From NCBI GenBank assembly GCA_000242815.2, contig AHHB01000014.1:62001-126000 (forward strand): 64,000 nt of DNA. The letters are read 5' to 3'. Source of the DNA: Janthinobacterium lividum PAMC 25724 (GTDB lineage Bacteria > Pseudomonadota > Gammaproteobacteria > Burkholderiales > Burkholderiaceae_D). Of this stretch, positions 54,094 through 62,679 are shown piece after piece. Made by a program: the position numbers and the translations under genes. Within the stretch, counting starts at the first letter, position 1, and each line of letters starts with the position of its first letter. The notes beneath the pieces were generated by a model. It was not told the DNA's origin, ran no database searches, and worked only from the letters and a program-made list of their open reading frames with translations.

Positions 54094-55902
54094 ATGCTAC
54101 GCCATGTCCTGCTGTCCGCCGCCGTGTTTTCCCTATTTTCTGTCAACGCGCATGCCGCACGCGATACGCGGCAGTTTTCCCTCAAGACGGTGGCCGAGTA
54201 CTCGGCTTTCCAGCAGACGGGCCGCTACGCGGAAGTCGAAGCCTTGTGCCAGCGCTTCCAGGAGCACTATCCGAAACAGGTGCGTTGCTTTGAATTTGGC
54301 CGCACGCCGGAAGGACGGCGCATGCTGGCGCTGGCCGTTTCCAACACAGGCGCGCTGACGCCGGAAGCGGCCACGCTGCGCAAGGTCCCGGTGCTGCTGG
54401 TGCAGGGCGGTATCCATGCGGGCGAAATCGATGGCAAGGATGCCGGCTTCCTGGCCCTGCGCGAAGTCTTGGAAGGCAAGGCCGCCAGCGGCGCGCTGGA
54501 CAAGCAGGTGCTGTTGTTCGTGCCCGTGTTTAATGTCGATGGCCATGAGCGTTTCGGAGCCTGGAACCGCCCGAACCAGCGCGGGCCGCAGGAAATGGGT
54601 TGGCGCAGCACGGCGCAAAATTTCAATTTGAACCGCGACTACATGAAGGCCGATTCGGCCGAGATGCAGCACATGCTGGCGCTGGTCAATGCCTGGGATC
54701 CGCTCGCTTACGTGGATTTGCACGTGACGGACGGCGCCCAGTTCGAACCCGCCATCTCGATCCAGGTCGAACCCGCGCATGCGGGCGATGCCGGCTTGCG
54801 CCTGGCGGGGACGGCGCTGCGCGACGGCGTGCTGGCCGACCTGGCAAAGCAGGGCACCGATCCGAAGCCGTTCTATATGTCGTTTGCCGAAGAAGACAAT
54901 CCCCTCTCGGGTTTTGTCGATACGACGCCGAACCCGCGCTTCTCGCACGGTTATTTCCTGTTGCGTAACCGTTTCGGCGTGCTGGTGGAAACCCATTCGT
55001 GGAAGGATTATCCGACCCGCGTGCGCATCACGCGCAACACCATCGTCTCGCTGCTGTCGCAAGTGGCACAGCACGGCGCGCAGTGGCGGCAAGTGGCGTT
55101 CGAGGCCGATGCGCGCGCCGCGCAACTGGCCGGCAGCACCCTGGCGCTCACGTATAAAACCACGGACAAGAGCCGCATGATCGCGTTTCGCGGCTATGCC
55201 TACACGCGCACGCCGTCCGAAGTGTCGGGCGCGCTGATGACGCGCTATGACGAAAAGACGCCGCAAGTGTGGAACGTGCCGCTGCGCGACGAGATCGTGC
55301 CCGATCTGCAAATGGCCGCGCCGAAAGCCGGCTACCTGGTGCCCGCCGCGCAGGTGCAGATGGTGGCGGCCAAGTTGCGCCAGCATGGCGTTGCCTACCA
55401 AGTGCTGGGCACCGCGCCGGGCAAGCTGCCGGTCGAAACCTTCCGCGCCACACAAGTGAAGTTTGGCGCGCAATCGTTCGAAGGACGCCAGACGGTGGCG
55501 CTACAAGGCGAGTGGCATAAAGAGGAGCGCGTGGTCGATGCGGGCGTGCTGTACGTGCCCGTCAACCAGCCGAAGGCGCGCCTGGTGGTGGCGCTGTTCG
55601 AGCCGCGCGCGCCCGACTCGCTGCTGGCCTGGGGCAGCTTCAACACGGCGTTCGAGCGCAAGGAATACATGGAAGACTATGTGGCCGAGGATGTGGCGCG
55701 CGCGCAGCTGGCGGCCGACCCGGCGCTGGCGGCGCAATTCCGGCACAAGCTGGCCAGCGATCCCGCGTTTGCAAACAATGCGCATGCGCGCCTGGAGTTT
55801 TTCGCCCGCCGCCACCCCTCGTGGGATGAGCGCTTGAACCTGTATCCGGTCATGCGCGTCGATGTGGCGCCCGTCGGCTTCATGGATTTACCACGCCCGT
55901 GA
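54094..55902 (+). CDS. M14-family zinc carboxypeptidase
   Basis: A 602-residue exported peptidase with a signal peptide (residues 1-22). The zinc motif is HAGEIDGKD (HxxE), with the third ligand His in YVDLHVTDG. The substrate-binding RDY set is in NFNLNRDYMKAD, and the catalytic Glu region is VETHSWKDYPTR. The C-terminal part is a beta-rich domain of unknown role. M14 enzymes trim C-terminal residues from peptides. Following a S41 lipoprotein and TonB receptor, it may belong to a peptide-use locus, but strong terminators separate the transcripts. Confidence 0.9.
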   Translation: MLRHVLLSAAVFSLFSVNAHAARDTRQFSLKTVAEYSAFQQTGRYAEVEALCQRFQEHYPKQVRCFEFGRTPEGRRMLALAVSNTGALTPEAATLRKVPVLLVQGGIHAGEIDGKDAGFLALREVLEGKAASGALDKQVLLFVPVFNVDGHERFGAWNRPNQRGPQEMGWRSTAQNFNLNRDYMKADSAEMQHMLALVNAWDPLAYVDLHVTDGAQFEPAISIQVEPAHAGDAGLRLAGTALRDGVLADLAKQGTDPKPFYMSFAEEDNPLSGFVDTTPNPRFSHGYFLLRNRFGVLVETHSWKDYPTRVRITRNTIVSLLSQVAQHGAQWRQVAFEADARAAQLAGSTLALTYKTTDKSRMIAFRGYAYTRTPSEVSGALMTRYDEKTPQVWNVPLRDEIVPDLQMAAPKAGYLVPAAQVQMVAAKLRQHGVAYQVLGTAPGKLPVETFRATQVKFGAQSFEGRQTVALQGEWHKEERVVDAGVLYVPVNQPKARLVVALFEPRAPDSLLAWGSFNTAFERKEYMEDYVAEDVARAQLAADPALAAQFRHKLASDPAFANNAHARLEFFARRHPSWDERLNLYPVMRVDVAPVGFMDLPRP

Positions 55903-56035
55903 CGACTGTGACGGCCGTTGTGGGCACAGAGGGGGCGCCGTGGCGCCAGCACATCGACGCGTCGCAGCGCTGACCCCCGCAGGGGCACCACTTCAGGCAT
56001 GATTGCGATTCCAATCACGTTTTTCCGGAATCCGC

Positions 56036-57859
56036 ATGGAACACCACAGCTTTCTCATCAACATACTGTTTTACCTGGTGGCCGCCATCATCATGGTGCC
56101 ACTGGCCAAGCGCCTGGGCATGGGCGCCGTGCTCGGTTACCTGGTCGCTGGCGTCATCATCGGCCCCTGGGGACTGGGCTTGATCAAGAATGTCGAGGTG
56201 ATTCTCAGCTTTTCCGAATTCGGTGTGGTGTTGCTGCTGTTTTTGATCGGCCTGGAGCTCGAACCTAAGCGTTTATGGCTGCTGCGCCGGCCCATTTTTG
56301 GCTGGGGCGGGGCGCAGGTGGGCATCGTCAGCGCGGCACTGTGCGCCGTGGCCATGGCCTGTGGCGTGGACTGGCGCACGGCGCTGGTGGGCGCGCTGGG
56401 ATTGTCGCTGTCGTCGACGGCGATAGTGCTGGCCACCTTGGGCGAACGAAAACTGATGAGCACACCGGCCGGTTCCGCCGGTTTTTCGATTTTGCTGTTC
56501 CAGGATATCGCCGCCATTCCCATGATCGCGCTGGTGCCGCTGCTCGGCGGGCTGGTCACGCATAGCGGCGAACCGGGCTGGCTGCGCGTGGCCAAGCTGG
56601 TCGCCGTGCTGGCCGCCTTGGTGATCGGCGGGCGTTTCCTCGTCAACCCCATCCTGCGCTTCATCGCCAGGACGGATTTGCGCGAAATTTTCACGGCGTT
56701 TGCGCTGCTGCTGGTGATCGCCATTTGCGTGCTGATGGAATCGGTGGGCTTGTCGATGGCGCTGGGAACCTTCATGGCGGGCGTGCTGCTGGCCGATTCC
56801 GAATACCGGCATGAGCTGATCAGCGACCTGGAACCGTTCAAGGGCCTGTTATTGGGCCTGTTTTTCATCGCCGTCGGCATGTCCGTCGATTTCGGCGTGC
56901 TGCGCGCCCAGCCCTTGCTGATCCTGGCCCTGGTGGCTGGCCTGCTGCTGGTCAAGATCGCCTTGCTGTACCTGTTGTCGAAGTTTGTCGACATTCCCCG
57001 CGCCCAGCAGTTGTTCTTTGCGCTGCTGCTGTCGCAGGGTGGCGAATTCGCTTTTGTCGTGTTTGCCGCCGCCGAGGCCGCGCATGTGTTTGCGCCGCAG
57101 ACGGCGGCGTTGCTGGTGGTCGTCGTGACCCTGTCGATGGTGGCCACGCCATTGCTGTTGCTGTTGCATGACAAATTGCTTGCACCGCGCCTGCAAGGCG
57201 AAAAGAAGCGCCGACCCGACGAGCATATCGAGGCGCAGGACAACCCCATCGTCATTGCCGGCTTTGGCCGCTTCGGCCAGATCATCGGCCGCCTGCTGGC
57301 GGCCAACAAGATCGGCGTGACGGTGCTCGACCACGACCCGGATCAGATCGACCTGCTGCGCAAGTTCGGCTTCAAGGTGTTCTATGGCGACGCCACGCGT
57401 GTGGACCTGCTGGTGGCGGCCGGCATAGAGAAGGCCAGGGCGCTGGTGATCGCCATCGACAATGTCGATGACAGCCTGGCGCTGGTCGACGCCGTGCGCC
57501 TGCGCCTGCCCGCACTGACGATCCTGGCGCGCGCGCGCAACGTCACGCATTACTCTGAATTGATGAAGCGGGGCGTGACCCTGATCGAGCGCGAGACCTT
57601 CGCCGCCGCGCTGCTGCTCGGTGAGCAGACTTTGCAGCAGGTGGGCTTCAGCGCGGAACGGGCGCAACGCGCGGCCGGCATCTTTGGCCGGCATAACCTG
57701 AAAACCTTGCTGGAAGTAGCGCCGCACTTCCAGGACCAGCAAAAAGTCATGTCGCTCACGCGCCAGGCGCGCGAGGAACTGGAAGACATGTTCGAGAGCG
57801 ATGCGGCAGCGTTTGCTGCCGAGAAGGTGGCAGAATCGGACTCAGCGCCTCGGCTCTGA
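56036..57859 (+). CDS. CPA2-family cation:proton antiporter (KefB/KefC-like)
   Basis: A 607-residue inner-membrane transporter. Twelve or so hydrophobic segments (residues about 5-380) form the Na+/H+ exchanger domain, with LGYLVAGVIIGPWGLGLI and FLIGLELEPKRLW typical of KefB/C. A cytosolic TrkA-N domain (about 400-520) has the nucleotide loop IVIAGFGRFGQIIGRLLAANKIG and acidic VLDHDPDQI. It probably exports K+ or Na+ in exchange for protons, with gating by a nucleotide or glutathione adduct. ATG 56036 replaces a longer reading without family sequence. Confidence 0.93.
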   Translation: MEHHSFLINILFYLVAAIIMVPLAKRLGMGAVLGYLVAGVIIGPWGLGLIKNVEVILSFSEFGVVLLLFLIGLELEPKRLWLLRRPIFGWGGAQVGIVSAALCAVAMACGVDWRTALVGALGLSLSSTAIVLATLGERKLMSTPAGSAGFSILLFQDIAAIPMIALVPLLGGLVTHSGEPGWLRVAKLVAVLAALVIGGRFLVNPILRFIARTDLREIFTAFALLLVIAICVLMESVGLSMALGTFMAGVLLADSEYRHELISDLEPFKGLLLGLFFIAVGMSVDFGVLRAQPLLILALVAGLLLVKIALLYLLSKFVDIPRAQQLFFALLLSQGGEFAFVVFAAAEAAHVFAPQTAALLVVVVTLSMVATPLLLLLHDKLLAPRLQGEKKRRPDEHIEAQDNPIVIAGFGRFGQIIGRLLAANKIGVTVLDHDPDQIDLLRKFGFKVFYGDATRVDLLVAAGIEKARALVIAIDNVDDSLALVDAVRLRLPALTILARARNVTHYSELMKRGVTLIERETFAAALLLGEQTLQQVGFSAERAQRAAGIFGRHNLKTLLEVAPHFQDQQKVMSLTRQAREELEDMFESDAAAFAAEKVAESDSAPRL

Positions 57860-57958
57860 CGCCGACGCCGAGTCCTCGGCCTTGACCTTGACTTGGCGCG
57901 AAGCTGACTTCCTCGGCTGGCCGTGATTCGCGACGCGCTGCTGCAGGGCGCGTGCGGC

Positions 57959-58921
57959 TCAGCCCTGTTGCAGGGTAATGGTCGCGCCAAACGTCGTCGG
58001 CGTCGAGCAGGGCTCTTCGTCGAAGGCGATGTCACCCATGGGGTTGGCCATGCCGTCCGCCTTCAAATCCTTGAAGCCGAACAGTTTCGGGTCCATCAGG
58101 TGCGACGGCGCCACATTCGACAGCGCCGAGAAGATGCTTTCCACGCGGCCGGGAAATTTCTTGTCCCATTCGCGCATCAGCCCCTTGATCTGTTTGCGCT
58201 GCAGGTTTTCCTGCGAACCGCACAGGTCACATGGGATGATGGGAAAGCCCTTCACTTGCGCATAGCGCTGCGTATCTTCTTCTTTGACATATGCCATCGG
58301 GCGGATGACGATGTGCTTGCCGTCGTCCGATTGCAGCTTGGCCGGCATGCCTTTGAGTTTGCCGCCGAAGAACATATTGAGGAAGAAAGTTTCCAAAATA
58401 TCATCCCGATGGTGGCCCAGGGCGATCTTGTTCGCGCCCAGCTCGTCGGCCACGCGGTACAGGATGCCGCGACGCAGGCGCGAGCACAGCGAGCAGGTGG
58501 TCTTGCCTTCCGGGATCAGGCGCTTGACGATGCTGTAGGTATCCTGGTTTTCGATGTGGAAGGCCACGCCCAGCTCTGTCAGATAGGCTGGCAGGATTTC
58601 CGGTGGAAAGTTCGGCTGTTTCTGGTCCAGGTTGACGGCAACGATGTCAAAGTGAATCGGCGCGCGTTCGCGCAAGGTCATCAGGATGTCCAGCAGGGCA
58701 TAGCTATCCTTGCCGCCCGACAGGCACACCATCACCTTGTCGCCGTCTTCGATCATATTGAAATCGCCGATGGCTTGCCCTACCAGGCGGCACAGCCGCT
58801 TGTGCAGCTTGTTATTTTCCAGGGCGATCTTTTCCGCCTTCTTGCGCGCCAGTTTCTGCGCTTCCACGTTGGCCGGGAATTCCACGGCCGTTGCCACCGC
58901 TTCCATCACTGCTACGCTCAT
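57959..58921 (-). CDS. ttcA: tRNA 2-thiocytidine biosynthesis protein TtcA
   Basis: A 320-residue ATP-dependent thiolase modifying C32 of some tRNAs. The PP-loop is [14 protein letters not shown] (about residue 66). [16 protein letters not shown] holds the CxxC iron-sulfur pair, and the [15 protein letters not shown] segment plus a later [12 protein letters not shown] complete the signature. Its ATG overlaps the folB stop (ATGA), so they are translationally coupled. It converges with the antiporter gene. Confidence 0.96.
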   Translation of the reverse strand: MSVAVMEAVATAVEFPANVEAQKLARKKAEKIALENNKLHKRLCRLVGQAIGDFNMIEDGDKVMVCLSGGKDSYALLDILMTLRERAPIHFDIVAVNLDQKQPNFPPEILPAYLTELGVAFHIENQDTYSIVKRLIPEGKTTCSLCSRLRRGILYRVADELGANKIALGHHRDDILETFFLNMFFGGKLKGMPAKLQSDDGKHIVIRPMAYVKEEDTQRYAQVKGFPIIPCDLCGSQENLQRKQIKGLMREWDKKFPGRVESIFSALSNVAPSHLMDPKLFGFKDLKADGMANPMGDIAFDEEPCSTPTTFGATITLQQG

Positions 58922-59316
58922 GCTTCATCCTTGATCTTGAATGCTTCCACGCCCACTCCTTCGCAGTCGGGATAGACATCCGGCTTCATGGACGAGACGC
59001 GCGCGGCGCGCACGCGTGGATGCGCCAGCATGGCTGCCAGTACGTCGTCAACCAGGCTTTCCTGCAGTTGCACATGGCCTTGCGACACGCGCTTGGCGAT
59101 GGTGTCGCGCATGAAGTCGTAATCGACTACCTCTTCCAGCTGGTCATCCTTCGGCGTCGACAGGGCCAGGGGAATATACAGGTCGACATTGATGAGGACG
59201 CGCTGCTCGCCCTTTTTCTCGAAGTCATAGACACCGATGTTGATGAAGATTTCGTAATTGCGCAGGAACAGGAGGCGGCAATCGGCCAGGCGAGGGTGGG
59301 ACAGGGTGGACGACAT
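58918..59316 (-). CDS. folB: Dihydroneopterin aldolase
   Basis: A 132-residue enzyme of folate synthesis that cleaves dihydroneopterin to 6-hydroxymethyldihydropterin. It is recognised from [32 protein letters not shown] (cited by position near residues 17-48) and the catalytic Lys/Glu region near [13 protein letters not shown] and [14 protein letters not shown]. The length is typical. It is coupled to ttcA downstream and lies 53 bases after a FolM-like SDR gene, an association with pterin metabolism. Confidence 0.92.
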   Translation of the reverse strand: MSSTLSHPRLADCRLLFLRNYEIFINIGVYDFEKKGEQRVLINVDLYIPLALSTPKDDQLEEVVDYDFMRDTIAKRVSQGHVQLQESLVDDVLAAMLAHPRVRAARVSSMKPDVYPDCEGVGVEAFKIKDEA

Positions 59317-59369
59317 AGTTTTACCTTTAAGGGGATGCTGGAATGCTGGTTGTTGGGGTTGGCTGCTGA

Positions 59370-60155
59370 TTATTTGGTCAAAAACATGACATCGCGTGGC
59401 AAGCCGATCAGATGCTGGCCGCCATCGACCAGCAGCGTCGTGCCCGTCAGCGCACGCGCGCCGGCCACATAGCAGACGCAGTCGGCCACATCTTCTGGCG
59501 TGCTGGAACGTCCCAGCGGCGTGTTTTCATGCGCCTTGGCAAAGCCCGCTTGCGTCTGCTCGCCGGAGACCATAGTGATGCCTGGGGCAATGCCCACTAC
59601 ACGCACTTTTGGCGCCAGCGCCTGGGCCAGCATGGTGGTCGCCGACAGCAGCGCCGCCTTGGACAGGGTGTACGACAAGAAATCAGGATTGAGATTGTAC
59701 AGTTTTTGATCGAGCAAGTTGATGACCACGGCTTGCTCTCCGCTTGGGGTGGCCTGGTACAGCGCTTGCGCCAGCAGGATAGGGGCGGCCAGGTTGGCGT
59801 GCATGTGGGCGTCGAGCGCGGTAAAGGAAAAATCGCCCGCATTGTCGTATTCAAACAACGATGCGTTGTTGACGACGCAAGTAAGCGGTCCCAGCGCCGC
59901 CTGTACCTGCGGCAACAATTGGCGTACAGCCTCTTCCTGTGCCAGGTCGCAGGGGAATGCCTGCGCACGGCGCCCCAGCGCCGAAATTTCCGCCACCAGG
60001 CTGAGCGCTTCATCGCGCGAGTCGCGGTAATGCACGGCGATATCCCAGCCGTCGCGCGCCAGGCCCAGCGCGATGGCGCGGCCGATGCGGCGTGCTGCGC
60101 CCGTGACGAGGGCGACCCGGGGTGTGCTGTGTGGCAGTGTCGATGCTGGAGTCAT
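59370..60155 (-). CDS. FolM-like short-chain dehydrogenase (pteridine reductase family)
   Basis: A 261-residue NADPH-dependent SDR. The Rossmann motif is VTGAARRIGRAIALGLARDG (residues 18-37), followed by VVNNASLFEYD. The catalytic YTLSK sits in the distinctive stretch NLLDQKLYNLNPDFLSYTLSK, which marks the FolM / pteridine reductase branch. GIAPGITMV and LLVDGGQHL finish the fold. FolM reduces dihydromonapterin; sitting directly upstream of folB supports a pterin role. The longer reading that starts at 60272 overlaps the divergent methyltransferase gene and was rejected. Confidence 0.88.
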   Translation of the reverse strand: MTPASTLPHSTPRVALVTGAARRIGRAIALGLARDGWDIAVHYRDSRDEALSLVAEISALGRRAQAFPCDLAQEEAVRQLLPQVQAALGPLTCVVNNASLFEYDNAGDFSFTALDAHMHANLAAPILLAQALYQATPSGEQAVVINLLDQKLYNLNPDFLSYTLSKAALLSATTMLAQALAPKVRVVGIAPGITMVSGEQTQAGFAKAHENTPLGRSSTPEDVADCVCYVAGARALTGTTLLVDGGQHLIGLPRDVMFLTK

Positions 60156-60256
60156 GTCTTTATTTTTACAGTGCTTGTGAGTGAAGTAGGCATGGCCGCC
60201 GTGGCCGCCATGGCTGATACTGGCGCCGTGGCCCGCCAATTCGCTACAATGCTGGA

Positions 60257-61408
60257 ATGTCTCTTCCCGCACCCGATAGCGACGCGCTGGCCGCGTCCCA
60301 TGCCTTGCAGCACCAGATTGCCGCTGAAATTGCGCGCAATGACGGCGCCATTCCCTTTGTTCGCTTCATGGAGCTGGCGCTGTATGCGCCGGACCTCGGC
60401 TATTACAGCGGCGGCGCCGCCAAGCTGGGCAAAGATGGCGATTTCATAACCGCGCCGGAGATTTCGCCCCTGTTCGGCGCCACTCTGGCCCACGTTGCAG
60501 CCTCTATTATGGCGCAAACTGCCCCGCGCATCCTTGAATTCGGTGCCGGCACCGGCAAGCTCGCTTGCGATATCCTGACCGAAGCGGCCAGCGCCGGCAT
60601 CGCGATAGAGCAGTATGCGATCGTCGAGTTATCCGGCGAATTGCGCGCGCGCCAGGAACATGCGCTGGCCGCCTTCCCGCAAGTGGTGTGGTTCGATGGC
60701 TTTCCCGACAGTTTCGAGGGCGTCGTGTTCGGCAATGAAGTGCTCGACGCCATGCCCGTCAACCTGATTAGCAAGACGCCGGCCGGCTGGTGCGAGCTCG
60801 ATGTCGGCATTGCCGATGGCCAGTTTGTCTTTATCGAGCGCCCGGCCGGTGCCGACGTGGCCGCGCAGATTGCAGCCCAGGTGCCCGAAGCCGATGCCTT
60901 GCCGGTGGGCTATGTCAGCGAAATTCATGGCGTCGCTTGCGGCTTCATGCGCTCGCTGGCGCGCATGCTGACGAATGGCAAAGGCGGCGCGGCCGTGTTG
61001 TTCGACTATGGCTTCCCCGCACACGAGTATTACCTCGATATGCGTGCCACAGGCACCCTGATGTGCCATTATCGCCACCACGCCCATGCGGAACCTTTTT
61101 ATCTGCCCGGCTTGCAAGACATCACGGCCCACGTCGACTTCACTGCGATGGCGGTGGCGGCGCAGGACGCTGGCCTCGATGTGCTCGCGTACATGAGCCA
61201 GGCTTCTTTCCTGCTGGGTGCCGGTATCGGCGACTTGTTGCTGCGCACCGATCCGGAACAGCTCACATTGTATTTGCCGCAGGCCAGTGCCGTGCAAAAG
61301 CTGGTCTCGCCGGCCGAGATGGGGGAATTGTTCAAGGTGCTGGCGCTGGGACACCGCGTGGAGTTGCCGGAAGCGCTGTTGTCCGCTGACCGCAGTCACC
61401 GCTTGTAA
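60257..61408 (+). CDS. MidA/NDUFAF7-family SAM-dependent methyltransferase
   Basis: A 383-residue class I methyltransferase. The N-terminus has PFVRFMELALYAPDLGYYSGG and DFITAPEISPLFGATLA, diagnostic of the MidA (NDUFAF7-like) family. The SAM loop is ILEFGAGTGKLACDIL near residue 96. In eukaryotes the relative methylates an arginine in complex I; the bacterial role is not settled. It is divergent from the FolM-like gene, with only 101 bases between starts. Confidence 0.9.
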   Translation: MSLPAPDSDALAASHALQHQIAAEIARNDGAIPFVRFMELALYAPDLGYYSGGAAKLGKDGDFITAPEISPLFGATLAHVAASIMAQTAPRILEFGAGTGKLACDILTEAASAGIAIEQYAIVELSGELRARQEHALAAFPQVVWFDGFPDSFEGVVFGNEVLDAMPVNLISKTPAGWCELDVGIADGQFVFIERPAGADVAAQIAAQVPEADALPVGYVSEIHGVACGFMRSLARMLTNGKGGAAVLFDYGFPAHEYYLDMRATGTLMCHYRHHAHAEPFYLPGLQDITAHVDFTAMAVAAQDAGLDVLAYMSQASFLLGAGIGDLLLRTDPEQLTLYLPQASAVQKLVSPAEMGELFKVLALGHRVELPEALLSADRSHRL

Positions 61409-61446
61409 GCGCTGCAATTTCCTGTCCGCCGGTGGTTATTATCTTG

Positions 61447-61461
61447 TCATATCGGATATGA
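61447..61461. promoter_or_regulatory. Perfect 15-bp palindrome before the J-domain gene
   Basis: TCATATC-G-GATATGA, exactly symmetric, 67-81 bases before the J-domain ATG. It is a possible operator; no local regulator is obvious. Confidence 0.4.
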
Positions 61462-61527
61462 TGACCGGCACAGCACGGTTCCAACCTGTAAGAACCCGTC
61501 GCCGCGCACCGATTTCAAGATAAAACG

Positions 61528-62616
61528 ATGGGAAAGATACACACACACTACGACAATCTGAAGGTGGCGCGCCTGGCGCCGCAGGAAGTCATACGTGCTG
61601 CGTACAAAGCCCTCAGCCAGAAATACCACCCTGACAAGAATCCCGGCGACGAGAAAGCCGCGCGCATCATGGCGATCCTCAACAGCGCCTATGGCACTTT
61701 GTCCGATCCGCAACGCCGCAGGGAGCACGATGAGTGGATCGCTGCTGAGGAGTGGGAAATCGAATGGCTGGAAAGCACACAGCAGGAAGAAGGCAAGAGC
61801 CGCGATGGTCGCGCGAAAGGCCACTCTCAGCCGCATGAGCAGACCTGGGCGCAGGATGTGCCACCATCGAAGGGCAAGCCGCGGCAAGGCTTGCAGCCCG
61901 TCTGGCGCAACTGGCGTTGGTGGTTGAGCCTGCTTGTTTGCCTGTTGCTGGGCTGGCTAGGTGCCTGGCTGGTGCTCGATACTTCCCAGCCCGCGCCCGC
62001 CGCGCTGGCATCGGCGTGGAGCGGGCTGGCCCGCGATGGCGCCAAACCCCATGCGCTGACGGTTACGCCAGCGGCCGGTGCTGCGCCAGCGTCATTGAAA
62101 GGCGAGACCCTGGCAATCGATAGCTGGGCGGTTGGCAAGCCGTATGCAGCGGAACCCCAGGAAGCGAAGACGCCCGAGATTCGCGTGCTCGCTGTTTCCC
62201 AGCTGAACCTGAAAGCCATCCAGCCGGCCTGCGATGGCGCAGCCAAGACAGAGTCTGCATCGCTGGTGGCGCCGAATGGCGAACCCTGGCCAGTGCGTTC
62301 CGGCTATGTCGATGGATTCCCGATCGGTAACAAGGGCGAGGAGCTGGCCGTGAGCATCGACAACAGCAATAATGCCGCGCCCGTGTTCGTCAAACTGTAT
62401 GACACGGAGCGGCGCTCGAACGTGCGCTACCTGTACATTGTCGCGAACGACAAGTTGCTGGTGGAACAGCTCAGCGCAGGCAAGTATGAAGTGCGCTACC
62501 AGGCAGTCGGGCCGGGCCAGGACAATTGTGGCGGCACCACGCGTGGCGGTGCGTCGGCACCCGCGCCGGCCGTTGGCGAAGATGGTGCGAAGAATCCTGT
62601 TGTAAGCAACATCTAA
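61528..62616 (+). CDS. Membrane-anchored J-domain protein
   Basis: A 362-residue protein. The N-terminal J domain (residues 5-70) has the HPD tripeptide in SQKYHPDKNPGDEKAARIM, required to stimulate DnaK. An acidic then polar linker leads to a transmembrane helix about residues 131-152 (WWLSLLVCLLLGWLGAWLVL). The remaining 200 residues face the periplasm by inference and match no family I know. It has two cysteines (IQPACDGA and DNCGG) that could form a disulfide. A J domain tied to the inner membrane suggests recruitment of DnaK to an envelope task. Confidence 0.85.
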   Translation: MGKIHTHYDNLKVARLAPQEVIRAAYKALSQKYHPDKNPGDEKAARIMAILNSAYGTLSDPQRRREHDEWIAAEEWEIEWLESTQQEEGKSRDGRAKGHSQPHEQTWAQDVPPSKGKPRQGLQPVWRNWRWWLSLLVCLLLGWLGAWLVLDTSQPAPAALASAWSGLARDGAKPHALTVTPAAGAAPASLKGETLAIDSWAVGKPYAAEPQEAKTPEIRVLAVSQLNLKAIQPACDGAAKTESASLVAPNGEPWPVRSGYVDGFPIGNKGEELAVSIDNSNNAAPVFVKLYDTERRSNVRYLYIVANDKLLVEQLSAGKYEVRYQAVGPGQDNCGGTTRGGASAPAPAVGEDGAKNPVVSNI

Positions 62617-62679
62617 TGTGATTATGCTTGATATGCGTCAACGTGGCGTCCATATCGACCTTATTCATTAGGAGTATCC

